Of a DNA stretch of 64,000 nt, positions 54,203 to 64,000 are shown one piece after another (the first letter of the stretch is position 1; each line of letters starts with the position of its first letter). The DNA comes from Ulva prolifera (lineage: Eukaryota; Chlorophyta; Ulvophyceae; Ulvales; Ulvaceae): contig CM041198.1 of assembly GCA_023078555.1 (NCBI GenBank), positions 5,284,354 through 5,348,353 on the forward strand, read 5' to 3'. The translations under genes were made by a program, and so were the position numbers. The notes beneath the pieces are model-generated. The model worked only from the letters and a program-made list of their open reading frames with translations. It made no database searches and had not been told where the DNA came from.

Positions 54203-55318
54203 ATGTTAGAATCCTTGATTCTGTCCGCGCCGGGATGCGCTGCCGGCCTTCCCCGTCGTTCGCGGTTTCTTGCTAGAGCACAGTGCCGGGGTCCACGTCT
54301 GCCATTGCGAGCTCTTCCTGCAAGTCCAAACGTCACGCGGAGAGCGGCATGTGCTGTAGAAGCCACCAATGTTCAGGGAGAATCGTCTTCACTTCGTCTT
54401 GGAGGGTACATTGCAGCTTGGTATCTGTTCAGCGTCGGCTTCACCATCCTGAACAAGCTGACGCTGAACGCGTTTCCCATGCCCCTTCTCCTCTCATCAT
54501 TCCAGCTGGTAGCAAGTAGCGTCATCATGTGCGCCTTGTGGGGATTTCGCATGCACCCGGTCCCCGTCCTCCCTCGAGGATTCCTCAGATCGCTACTGCC
54601 GGTGGCGTTTTTCCACAGCGTGGGACACGTCGCAGCTTGCATCAGCTTTTGCAAGATGTCGGTGAGCTTCGTGCACGTCGTGAAAGCATCTGAGCCAGTG
54701 TTTACAGTTGGATTGTCCGGGCCCATGCTGGGGGTGACTTACTCGTTGTCCGTGTGGGCGTCGCTGGTTCCAATAGTGGCCGGGTGCTTCCTGTCCGCAG
54801 TCCACGAAGCATCGTTTTCATATGACGGATGCTTCTACGCGATGTGGTCCAACCTTGGCATGGTATTGAGAGGCATCTATTCCGGGAAGTGCCTGCAAGG
54901 ATTTGAGGGGATGGATGGTATCAACCTGTTTGGCCTGATCTCGATCGCTTCGCTGATATTCTGTATCCCCGCTGCCATAGTATTAGAGTCAGCTCACTGG
55001 CCTCAGGCAGCATCTGCAGCCGCTACTTCACTGGGTAGCACAGCTGCTCTGGTCCAGCTGCTGCTTGCTGGCGGCATATTCTACCATTTTTACAATCAGG
55101 TCTCGTACACAGTCCTGAACCAGGGGATCAGCCCCGCAAGTTTCAGTGTAGGCAACACGATGAAGCGTGTGGTTATCATCGTTGCTAGCGTGGCGTTCTT
55201 CAGGAATCCAGTGTCGCCATTGAATTGGTTAGGCACTGCGGCTGCGGTGCTTGGTACGTATGTTTATTCAGCTGCAAGAGCTAAAGAGTACAGTCAGCGG
55301 TATAGTGCGGCAAGTTGA
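54203..55318 (+). CDS. Plastid phosphate translocator family protein (TPT/PPT/GPT type), intronless, 371 aa
   Basis: A single exon runs from the ATG at 54203. The first about 70 residues are Arg/Ser/Ala-rich and resemble a chloroplast transit peptide. The mature part starts near GGYIAAWYLFSVGFTILNK, the first membrane span of the family. It continues with about eight to ten hydrophobic segments, including VKASEPVFTVGLSG, FYHFYNQVSYTVL and the conserved C-terminal block GNTMKRVVIIVASVAFF. These proteins exchange phosphate for triose-phosphate, PEP or sugar-phosphate across the inner plastid envelope. The substrate subtype cannot be set by eye. Lack of introns is unusual beside its intron-rich neighbours and suggests retrocopy origin or intron loss. 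A TGTAA signal follows at 55495. Confidence 0.9.
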   Translation: MLESLILSAPGCAAGLPRRSRFLARAQCRGPRLPLRALPASPNVTRRAACAVEATNVQGESSSLRLGGYIAAWYLFSVGFTILNKLTLNAFPMPLLLSSFQLVASSVIMCALWGFRMHPVPVLPRGFLRSLLPVAFFHSVGHVAACISFCKMSVSFVHVVKASEPVFTVGLSGPMLGVTYSLSVWASLVPIVAGCFLSAVHEASFSYDGCFYAMWSNLGMVLRGIYSGKCLQGFEGMDGINLFGLISIASLIFCIPAAIVLESAHWPQAASAAATSLGSTAALVQLLLAGGIFYHFYNQVSYTVLNQGISPASFSVGNTMKRVVIIVASVAFFRNPVSPLNWLGTAAAVLGTYVYSAARAKEYSQRYSAAS

Positions 55319-57150
55319 TTTGCGGTGAGACCTGATCAAGGCTAAACATGTGTTTTGTGAGGAGAGAATGCGGAATTGGCGTCAGTCCGAGGTTGTGTTT
55401 GTGCAGTATTGTGGCGTTCCAGGCTTACTGAAACCTTGCGAGGTGAGAGGCGGAGAGGGCTCCGTGAGTGTGCGTGTGTGTTGTTGCCAAAAGCTGTAAA
55501 TGGTGCGGCTGGCAAGATCATTTCGCCATTGTCATGCCACTGTCTGCACCTTGTCATGCCGCTGTATGCAGTTCAACCTTTGCACTACATTGAACATGCA
55601 ACTTTGAAAATTGTGAACTGGTGCAACGCCAAGTCATCAACACAGTGTACGGCCTGTGTGATGATCCTCATGAATATCTGATGTCATGTCTGTGGCGAAC
55701 AATCCCTCATCACCTGACCTTGTTCAATGTATGAACACCACTCAAAAGGTTACAGTGCGGCAGTTCAAACCGATATCACACAAGCTCAGCTGCCAAGACT
55801 GCGGCTGTCCTGACGACATGTAATTACCATTCAATGCTAGAGGTCGAAAAAGCTGCCAAGGCGATCATTCTTTCGAGAAGCAGCCCACCAGGGCCACCTT
55901 CTGTTCCCCAAACCAGGTCATGGGTACCTTGACAAGCCTCGAGCCTGAAGAGAAGCAAGGCAAACGGCGGGGCGACTTCAACGACAGGAAAACGTAATGC
56001 AAGGCGTGGCCTTCAACAACATGGCAGCCTGGTTGCCAGGTGTCCCACGTGGCGCTAGTACACCACACTGAGACAAACGGTGCATGCAACTGCAGACCAT
56101 GTCACTCATAACTTCATTGAAGCCCCGAGATCAGCTAATCTGCCAATGCAATGGTGAAGCCCAGCACAGCCCTCGCCTGCGGTGCCAACCAACAGAACTT
56201 CAAGCAGCGTCTACCAAACTCAAAAATTTTTGGGTGCACAGGAATCTCACACAACTACGTGGGTCAAGCCGCCTCGCATAGCATGCGCCGCCCTCGCAGC
56301 TATGCAGTGCCGAGGGCGGCACAGCCTGCATCTTATTAGTGCCAAGCATGACGCCTGCAGCTGCTCGGGGCCATCTGATCAGAGCAGCGATCCGGACACC
56401 ACCTCCAGCCGCCGCACCGTCCCAGCCGGGCATGGCACCCCCGCTGCCGTGCCGGGCGGCAGCCCCAGCGGCAGCTTGCGCCGGCCCGGCCCTCTACTCT
56501 GCCTCCTCTGCGTCCGAGCCAGAGGCCGAGGCCTCGGCATACGACGCCCGCGCCGCGGCCCTGCATGCACACCGCTGTTGCCTGCCGCTGCTGCCTGCCT
56601 CTGCCGCCGCCTACCCGGGCCGGCACAGCCACGGCCGCACCGGGCGACCCGAAGCAGCGCCAGCTCCCGCGTGCACCATGGGTGCAGCGGCGGGAGTGCC
56701 CCCTGCGGCCAGGGTCGTGATGGCCATGCATGCATGATGACGTGGCCAATTCCATGACGAAGTCGGCAGCTCCCGAAACTGAGCCAAAGTGGGGCCTCCC
56801 TACCGCATTTTCCTGCACCTGCGTGATGCGCGTTCTCGCGGACGCTGTCACCCGCATTCGTCGATGGTCCCTCAACAGTATACTCTCGGGGAGTATGCTG
56901 TAACGGCATGCAGTGCACACACCCGCTGGCGCTGCGTGTGCGGCCTCTGGGGCAGCCCGGCAGCCACAGCGGCAGATTGCACCAGCGCATCTCAGCGCAG
57001 ATGTGGCCGCTTCTGTTCACGGGCGGGAATCCATGCAAAGCGAGGACATGTTGGCAGGATAGCAACGCCTCCACAGGTACCATGCAGAAGCACCCGGAAG
57101 GCCCCGGAATTAGCAGGGAGGTGGGGACAGGCGCACAGCCTGCACACTCT
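55319..57150. other. Intergenic region; weak minus-strand coding potential
   Basis: No gene is established. Minus-strand stretches at about 56060-55866 (CHVVEGHALHYVFLSLK) and 56740-56400 (Ala/Arg-rich with YAEASASGSDAEEAEYR) have some coding character and could be exons of an unrecognised gene. Nothing links them convincingly. Confidence 0.35.
55495..55499 (+). terminator. Candidate TGTAA polyadenylation signal of the translocator gene
   Basis: TGTAA lies about 175 bases after the stop codon. Confidence 0.4.
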
Positions 57151-57416
57151 TGGTCCAATGGGTTGAGGACGGATTAAAAGCTACCCCCTCCGTTTCAGGA
57201 GGTCGTGGGTTCGATTCTGCGTGCGCTTTGGGGAATCGAAACGGCCGTACTTGACCACCTCGCTTAGCACAGGCGGAGGCCCTGTGAGTTGCGTACGGTC
57301 GGCTGAGGGGGGTTTCCAGGTGGTTAACCCCTTCGGCATATGTGGTCCCGTTAACTCGGAGTTGTCAACGTCCAATAGGATACGGCTCAGAAAACGCAGA
57401 TTTACTTTACTTTACT
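57151..57416 (+). mobile_element. tRNA-derived SINE, full-length copy
   Basis: The copy starts with TGGTCCAATGG, a perfect polymerase III A-box fit. It has GTTCGATTC, a perfect B-box fit, at 57209-57217. A non-tRNA body follows (GGCATATGTGGTCCCGTTAA, CCAATAGGATACGGCTCAG), then the tail TTTACTTTACTTTACT. ACTCT occurs at both edges and could be the target duplication. Related copies are at 43096-43350 and 10806-10942. Confidence 0.9.
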
Positions 57417-59603
57417 CTGCAACAGCGCCGCGGCGTTGTTGTGTCGGGGCCCGAGTGGCTGCCCGAGCAGCGCGAGTGCTACACTACCACTAGCGCCTCG
57501 TGCGCATGCACCGCCCGCATGCAAGGAAACATGCATGCAGCTAGTAGAGGCTGCGGCGCACCGGCGGGGCGTCCTGCGCTCAGATGGCGCCCGCGTCGCC
57601 GCCCCTGCACCCTCTCGGCGCTTCCCCGCGGCAGCTCTGGCTTTCGGAGTGGCCGCCGGCGCGGCTGTGTTGTGGGGCTCGGCCTGTGGCGGCGTCTGGG
57701 CGCCCCCGCGGGCCCCTGCAGTGCCGTCCCCGGAGGACTTCGCGCGCTTCCGCTGAGGGGATTTGGCGGATTTTGCGGGCGTCTCGGCGGCGGCAGGGGT
57801 AGCGCCACCGTCGGAGGAGCCGCGTTTGCCGCGCTGCCGCTGCAAAAGCAACAACCACATTGTGGGAGTGGGGTTGATATTTGTGATGTGTGAAAATGCA
57901 ACCATCGTCTGCGTGGGGATGCGCATGATGCACCCGGCTGCCGCACTGCAGCAATCATGCATGCGCCAACGTGTATGAGCCCTGCTGCGCACGCCGGCTG
58001 TCTGTTTTGGCTCTGCCTTTGCATCACGTATTTGCTGGCGGCAGCGCGGCCGACCGACCGCGTGCATGCCGCTTCCATTGAATGGCATGACGCAGCTCAT
58101 GCACAGCCAGGCATGTGCGACGTCTGCTGGCGCTCGGCCGCCACTGACAGGCCCCCCCCTAGCGGCGCCTGCAGCGCAGCCTTGTCTAGTCAGCGCAGTA
58201 CCTATGCGCACTGCACCGACTGCGCTGACAAGTGGCACGCGTCTGCACTTGTCTTGTCAGCGCAGCCTTGTCAGCGCACCGGCTGCGCTGCAGGTGTGCG
58301 CATGAGTCTGAGGGTGCAGATGCAACAGCACCTGTACCCAGACGAAAGGGATGACGCTGGTTTGTGTGGGTGATGTCACCTCCGGACGTCTCTACGGGAG
58401 GCTGTGGGTTGCGAGGACACAATCGGAGACAGCAGAAATACCACACACCAGTTTTGGGTCATCGGGCCCGATCACAATGGAACAAAAACAAAACAACAAA
58501 ACAATCACATAGAACGAATATCCAGGTCCATTTTTTGGGTGGCAGCCTGAAAATGCTGCAAAGCGACCAAACACTGCCACACACAAACACAGCACGGTCA
58601 TGGCTCTGACCACTGCCACCACCTCACACATCGACTCGGTGTGGTTCCCCTGGCGTGCATGCGTCGGGCCGTTGATGTGCTTGTTCGTTGCCCTGGCGGT
58701 GATGCCTGCCACTCTGACTGTGTCCTTGAAACACAGTGACTCGGTGTGCACATGGATGATGAACCACTATCAGCAGGGTCTGCTCACAACTCATGCATAT
58801 GTACAACTGGTCACTTGAGACATGGTTGCTTGGGACAGCCTGCCATGAATCACTTGAACCGGCTGGGGGAGGGTGCGGCTCGGTGTGGTCAGGTGAACCG
58901 TGCTTTGTTTGTGATGAATGCTCTGCGCCGGTTGAGTGTGGCGTTGCGCTAGGGGAATGCTCTTGTGCTTCGTGCGGGGCTTCAATCTTTGGCTGGCATC
59001 ACCGGCAGGGCTGTGGTACGTGCTCGTACCCGGCCTAGTGCCACGACTGAGTGGATTTGCGGATGGATTCCTAGGAACGGCCTGATACACGGCCTCTGTC
59101 CTTTGTAACTACATACAACTGTGAGTGCCTCACTGATGCAGCACCAGCTGCACCTCGTATCTCTGGTATCTGGAGATATGTGTGAGGTACTGCAACGCTA
59201 GCGCTGCTTGTTAGCCGTACTACCTGGGACAACCGCGAGACGGATATGGTCGGGAAAGGATCGTCGCAGAGCTGCAAGCCGTCGCGACTTCAGCTGAGAG
59301 CAGAGATAGCTTACCTTCTGCGGAGTGGCAGCGGGGCTTGCTGCCCCGTTTCCTGTTGGAGTTTGCCCCTTGCGTGGCGTCTTGTTGGCACCACGGCCAC
59401 CCACTGCCGTCTTGGCTGCTCCGTTCGCGATCTCTCCAGGCGCGTCTGCTTCGCCCGCCGATGCTGCTTCGTCGCTGTCGTCCGATGTCACATCCGAGGC
59501 TGCGTCATCGCCTTGGCTGCTGGGTGCAGATGTGTCGTTGCTGACATCATCGTCCTCTGAGTAAGCGCCACTGTCGCCGCCGTCCTCGCTGCTATCCACG
59601 ATC
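57402..59603 (-). CDS. Acidic/basic nuclear-type tail exons, probable C-terminus of RHL1
   Basis: Two phase-compatible exons: 59603-59315 (GCAG acceptor, AAG/GTAAGC donor) and 57839 to a stop at 57402. The first is very acidic and Ser/Asp-rich (DSSEDGGDSGAYSEDDD) and then turns basic (NKTPRKGQTP). The second continues basic (RQRGKRGSSDGG, KSAKSPQRKRAKSS) and then Ala/Arg-rich. Acidic-then-basic disordered tails occur at the C-terminus of RHL1 and topoisomerase II. The frame of the first exon fits a donor at the end of the RHL1 core exon (61351), so I infer these are its tail, across a 1.7-kb intron. The last exon reads into the SINE tail, where its stop codon lies. It could also be a separate gene. 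Confidence 0.4.
58452..58575 (+). repeat. Dispersed repeat, copy 2 (partner at 3568)
   Basis: It shares TTGGGTCATCGGGCCC, the GAATATCCAGGTC region, GGTGGCAGCC and TGCAAAGCGACC in order with 3568-3660. An A/C-rich insert separates the first two blocks. Confidence 0.6.
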
Positions 59604-61191
59604 CTGCATAGTCACTGTCGCTGTTCCTGCTGTGCCACGTCTCATCCGGGGAAGAGCGTCCAGGCAGCTAGCAGTCTCTATCAAGCATTCACACTGCCAG
59701 AGGCAAGGCCTGCGTCAACAGGACTCATCACCGGAACAGTCTTGAGCTCAGACCGGTGGCACCTCCACGCACGCGACTCGGTGCAGGCTGGTGGAATGGC
59801 CACTCCTCATGCAGGCCCCATGCCACAGGAATCCACATCCGAGAGCCTGGCAAGGAAGTCACAAATGACTGTAGGTTTAGGACACCAGAAACACTTCATG
59901 TGACCCCGCCAGGGCCACCATCGGGGTGTATGAGCAGTTGGAATGGATCAGATCTGGACGGGCATACTATCCATAGGCATTGAAATCTGCCAACCATCCC
60001 ACCATCCATGCATGGACACAGGCGCATGGCAACAGGTGCACTGACCAACATGACCACAGCTGTGCATACAGATGATGTGCAGATTAAGGGAGATGTACAG
60101 TGGGACGCAGGCTGGTACAGTAGGACCGTGTCACCTACACTGGAACTGGTACAACCTGTTGCAGACTGTGCTGCAAGGCATGTGCACTGTGCACAGTAGG
60201 ACGGCATCAACCATCAACTCCAAGCATTGCTCAAGGTGTGCGAGAGTGGCTGCGAGAGTGGCTGCGTCTACATGGCCAGGTGGTGTTGCAACAACCCTGT
60301 CCAGCTGGGACCTTCAGACACACAGGCTCTTGCGGGCAAAGCGACAGCAGCGTTGTGCTGCATTCAGCAAAACCTGTGCTGGCCGGTTCAGCTTTCATGC
60401 ACAATGCTGTCTATGCTGCTTGACAAACAAGCTGGCCTTGTCCAAACTAGTGCACAACATGGTGACACTTGGTCATGCCTCATCGCATCTGACATCATAT
60501 CTGCATCAGGCGCAACACAGCACAAGGATGCAGACTTGTCAAGGCACTTGCAAAGGGTAGTCAAACCAAGTTGAACACGACCCTTGCATCAGATATCAAG
60601 CATGCCATCTGTTCTGCAGACTGGAGCGCTCCCTGGGGCCCCATGGATCAGGAGGTGCAGGCAGGCGCAGGCACTGCCCTCACCATTCAGATGGTGTGTG
60701 CTACAAGGCCAAAGGCCGCGAGCCAGACAGCACCGCGACGTCAGAGAGCACTGCAAGAATACAAGACACGTATCATGTACACACAGCTTATGCGTGCGAC
60801 AGAGATAAAATGGCAGGTAACACCGCAGGCTCTGCACAGGGAAAAAAAACGAATTCACCAACGCCCTCAAACACAGTTCAGTCTCAAGGCACCCCAGCCA
60901 TTCTGGCGCAGCCTGACAGCACATCCCCGAGCGCACAGCCTTGCAGATGGTGTGTGCGTGGTGCGCTGGGCATATGCTGGCATGGTCACGCAAGTGTGTG
61001 GGCCAAGAAGCAAGGCAAGCAGCTGCTTGCCTAGGCACGTTGCACCGCAGGCACGAACAGTGTCCACCAAGGGGGCTGATAGCCTCAGAACCGCTCGCCT
61101 GCGTCGTGCCTGTGGGGACGAATCTTGTTTTGGGGCAGGCCTCCGGGGGTGATGCTTCGCTGGGCAATGCGTGCAGACGCGTGTTCTGCCC
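59604..61191. other. Probable RHL1 intron or intergenic DNA with element fragments
   Basis: I see no exon I can support. Two diverged pieces of the TTACAAGGAC family occur at about 60695-60760 (GTGCTACAAGGCC ... CAGCACCGCG) and 60990-61060 (AAGCAGCTGCTTGCCTAGG ... TTGCACCGCAGG). Confidence 0.4.
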
Positions 61192-61326
61192 CGACCAGTT
61201 CTCAACACGAAAAGTAAAGGCAAAGTAGACTGCTCGGTCCATGCAGACACAGGTGAGTGCTGCCACGGCCAGTTCTCAGCACTAAAAGTGAATGCAAAGT
61301 AGACTGCCAGGTCTATACAGACACAT
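61192..61326. repeat. Imperfect tandem duplication of about 60-75 bp
   Basis: Two copies share CCAGTTCTCA.CAC.AAAAGT and GCAAAGTAGACTGC with a following GCAGACACA-like end, at about 61192-61252 and 61267-61326. They lie just 3' of the RHL1 core on its strand. Confidence 0.8.
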
Positions 61327-61350
61327 CGGAGGGGACGAGTACGGGCGGAC

Positions 61351-62166
61351 CTGGCGGTACTCTGCCTTGCTCGAGTTCGCAGCTGTCTGATAGGTGATGC
61401 TGCCGCTGGCACTGCTGCTGTCGCTTCTGCCTTGCTGCTCTGGCCTAGATCATCAGCCTCAGATATTCCAAGCCCACGGCCAAAATCCAGACCTTTTGCT
61501 GCGTCTGGGTTATCCTCTGGGGGTTTCTGGAGCTCTTCGGGTATTGGCATTGGTGCTTCAGCAGGATTCTCCGAAGTCATGCCAATCCAGAAGACCTTGT
61601 AAAACACGATCTGCAGGCAGGTCATGTGTTTGCGCAGCAACACCTTCAATCGCTCGGTCTGCGGCGACAGGCATATGCATATCAATCTGCGAAAGTGGTC
61701 TCGCTGGCCAGTAGTGCATGGCGGAGATGTTCGCACCATGTGCTCGAATACGTGCTCACAGAGAACGTTCTGCTTCGATCCCATTTTGAGGACCATGTAT
61801 TTGTTCTTGGGATGCAGCACAGAACCAAGGAACTTCAGCCTGCCACTCGGAAAGGACATGTACAGGACAGGAGCATCACAGTCCATTCCAGTCAGCTCGC
61901 CCTGCGCCAAATGCGTTGCTGTCAAGAATGCGTACTGTGTGGTATCAATTCAACGCATTGGTGTTGCCAGAAATCCTTCCTTGGGCAATGGCAAAGCGAC
62001 TTACCAGCTCTCCCCCTGGAACAAGGGACAATTGGCACGAAAAGAGGAGAAGGTATCTCCCTTTTCTGGAAGATGATTTCTTCACAATGTCAAGACCATC
62101 AGCTCGTCGTATCAACGGGCCTGGTACCCGCGCGTCAACGACACGAGCCGGTGTTTGCGACACTAC
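61351..62166 (-). CDS. RHL1: RHL1 (topoisomerase VI complex subunit) core exons
   Basis: Three exons join without phase conflict: 62166-62005, 61901-61737 and 61610 to about 61351. The encoded order is IVKKSSSRKGRYLLLFS, QLSLVPGGELGELTGMD, APVLYMSFPSGRLKFLGSV, HPKNKYMVLKMG, NVLCEHVFEHMIVFYKVFWIG and TSENPAEAPMPIPEELQ. This follows plant RHL1, recalled as GELTDL, NPVLYIDFPQG, YPKNRYLTL, NVMC and WWIG. RHL1 acts with the plant topoisomerase VI A/B subunits and BIN4 in decatenation needed for endoreduplication. N-terminal exons upstream of 62166 were not found, and the 3' border of the last core exon is one of several possible donors (CCAG/GTCCGC). RHL1 is a strong marker for the green lineage. 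Confidence 0.8.
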
Positions 62167-62834
62167 CTGCAAAGTACTGCCAGAATGCTCAGCGCAGCTG
62201 GACGGGTGTGCACTACAGAGACAGACTCAGAACATCAGGAACAAAATTTCAAAGGAGTCCGTGCGCACCCCACATCCCAGTGCATCCTGCGGTAGCTTGT
62301 CCTCTGCTTGTTTCGTCTGCCTACCTGCCTGCTTGCGCGCTTGATCAGCGGGCATGCGCCAAGATGTTTCCTGATTTTTCCAGAAATAAATGTCCAGGTG
62401 GTAGATGCAATTACAACGTCATAGATTGCTGGCCTCAGCTGAACCGGGGACAGGCTAGTAACGACACAACATTGAATGGCATTGAGATCCAAGGAGCCGA
62501 ACCGTCAAACGACATAGCTTTGCTCCGAATCTGCCTGATCGCGTCGATTACGATGCTGCCGGTCTGGGTTGCTGTAAATGCACGCAAGCTCCCGAGAAGT
62601 TCAGCTGACTGTGCTCCTTGACCACTGCATGCAAACAAGCTGCGCAGCACGACAGTCTGCATTCCACTATGTAGGCAACGTACAGCATCAAAGCAGGTTT
62701 GTGTGATCCCTATGACGGGTCGGTGATCTTGAATGGTCATGCTGATTCCCTGGTGTCTGTATTGCATCTTGTACACAGCGGCTCGGGGCCGAGTTTAAAC
62801 CGTCCAGTATCTGTTTGTCGTACAAGGAGCCACC
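62167..62834. other. Region between divergent RHL1 and UCH37 genes
   Basis: About 670 bp that should contain the missing RHL1 5' exon(s) and both promoters. A minus-strand frame at 62776-62435 is open but matches nothing I know. No core promoter motif is evident. Confidence 0.4.
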
Positions 62835-63377
62835 ATGGCGTCTGCAGATTCGTGGACGACTATAGAGTCCGATCCTGGTGTATTTACAGAGTTGTTGGAA
62901 AGAATCGGGGTGAAGAATGCGGAGGTATAGTCGCGCGCCTCGGGAGCTCCGGTTGCAGTGGGTCGTATGTAGCAGTCGATACGGAGTCGTTCACGTTTGA
63001 AGCACGCCAGTACATTCATGTAGGTGCAAGAGCTTTATGAGCTTGGCGGGGATCAACTGAATCAACTCCAGTGCGCTGCCGTGCTGAAGCCGTCTCGCAG
63101 TCAGTGGAGCTGTTAAACTGTGCTCAAACTTGTGTCAATGAGAATGACAAACCTGGAAGTTGACGCTCTCACATCTTGCAGGCCCGTCTACGGTCTCATA
63201 TTTCTGTTCAAGTTCAAGTCTAGCCTGTACACTTCCCAAACCACGGAGGATACCGATCAGGTGTACTTTGCGAAACAGATCATCAACAACGCATGCGCCA
63301 CCCAGGCCATGCTAGCAATTCTGATGAACATAGATGAAGGTGATCTGGACATCGGAGACCAGATACGAAACCTCAGG
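62835..63377 (+). CDS. UCHL5: UCH37/UCHL5-type ubiquitin C-terminal hydrolase, 5' part
   Basis: Three exons join in frame: 62835-62924, 63024-63070 and 63182-63377; later exons are not found before the window end. The start MASADSWTTIESDPGVFTEL is the family N-terminus, followed by VQELYELGGDQLNQL, PVYGLIFLFKF and YFAKQIINNACATQAMLAIL. The FAKQ glutamine (oxyanion) and the cysteine in NNACATQ (nucleophile) are both present, so the catalytic half seen here is intact. UCH37 is a proteasome- and INO80-associated cysteine deubiquitinase. The exon 2 donor is GTGCGC and the exon 3 donor GTATGA. The His/Asp part and the C-terminal ULD domain should lie beyond 64000 or in undetected exons. Confidence 0.88.
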
Positions 63378-64000
63378 GTATGAATGCACTCAATGTGCCA
63401 TGCCACCGCTACCTTCGTCCAGCCAACGACTCGCCAATGCCCTTCAATTGCTGGCAATACCTGAGCTTCACAGTGATGTCTTCTATCAGGGCCGCATGAA
63501 CACTGAGTCAGCATCCTGCAGTGCAGTCAGTGCAGTACTTGACAGCACGAAAAGCAGGAGCAGCAGCACCAGAGTCATGCCATGCGCCAAGCAGCATGGA
63601 CGCACGTTCTTCCAGCAGTGCCCACATCATACGCCTGCAGAAGCTTTCATACAGTGCATGCACTGGGTCTTGTGTGTGCTACATCCTGTGACAGCTGCCC
63701 AAGCATTTCATCTTGCTCTCCGCCAGGGACAGCCTACCTATCGAGCTACAGCCCAAGTAGCTCCTGAGCTGCCGTGTCAACTCCACACGATGACATTGTT
63801 CTGAAGAAACATTGTGCGGCCACTGTTGCAAATGCGCACACCGGTGCGTGTGAATTATGATATGAGCACGGTATAGAGTCAGCCAGAAACGCTCTCGCAT
63901 CGCACTTGTCCACGACGTCAGACACCAACACGACCTGCAGCTGCTTGAATTCTCAAATCGAGCAGCAGTGCCTATCAGGCGCGCCACCACCTGTTGTGCA
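63378..64000. other. Downstream end of window, likely UCH37 intron
   Basis: No exon matching the continuation of UCH37 is evident. Short frames on both strands show no similarity. Confidence 0.4.

Noticed and set aside
57151-57222. Possible functional tRNA gene
   Set aside because: A and B boxes fit, but no acceptor stem closes and no clear anticodon arm is seen. The unit continues into a shared body and TTTAC tail found in other copies, so it is a SINE.
60571-61152. Plus-strand frame of 193 codons
   Set aside because: It contains fragments of the mobile element and lies opposite the RHL1 gene. No family similarity is seen.

Overview
The window is nuclear DNA of a eukaryote, most likely a green alga. 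The genes are spliced, GC-rich and spaced by kilobases. Three lines of evidence point to the green lineage. There is a plastid-type phosphate translocator with a transit-like leader, a homologue of the plant topoisomerase VI partner RHL1, and an FAD oxidase like the N-terminal module of plant cyclopropane-fatty-acid synthases. Many introns open with GTGCG, and TGTAA signals follow three genes. A trebouxiophyte is plausible but cannot be proved from sequence alone. All splice models were built by hand from frame continuity, GT/AG sites and family alignment recalled from knowledge; no search was run.

Layout. 1-2172 (-): FAD oxidase, whose 3' end lies outside the window. 5825-7050 (+): protein of tandem GxWxVRFxDGS-type repeats. 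7788-10129 (-): leucine-rich-repeat protein with a tentative F-box-like exon. 10440-12515: weakly supported exons, a truncated SINE and a low-complexity frame with a SUMO-interaction-like motif. 12516-15700: gene-poor DNA with a templated-insertion scar and copies of a short mobile element. 16466-38709 (+): three tandem copies of a very divergent kinesin-like gene, K1 (560 aa), K2 (681 aa) and K3 (1178 aa). 39669-40355 (-): RPC11, the 108-aa TFIIS-like subunit of RNA polymerase III. 40595-45233: mostly unassigned. 45234-49347 (+): multi-cold-shock-domain protein of the CSDE1/UNR type. 50258-53751 (-): glycosyltransferase family 61 enzyme. 54203-55318 (+): intronless phosphate translocator. 55319-61350: mostly non-coding, with a full SINE and likely RHL1 tail exons. 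61351-62166 (-): RHL1 core. 62835 onward (+): UCH37/UCHL5 deubiquitinase, cut by the window end.

The centre is a segmental tandem duplication. Each kinesin copy carries homologous upstream DNA. A decayed copy of the RPC11 last exon lies downstream of K1, as intact RPC11 lies downstream of K3. Decayed pieces of the repeat-protein gene lie upstream of K2 and of K3. K2 carries about 1.5 kb of almost pure (GT)n in one intron.

Two mobile families stand out. One is a tRNA-derived SINE with A and B boxes and a (TTTAC)n tail (three copies). The other is a C/A-rich element of about 160-660 bp that starts TTACAAGGACAAAGC. It makes 11-14 bp target duplications and inserts next to TG-rich DNA, once exactly at a kinesin 5' splice site.
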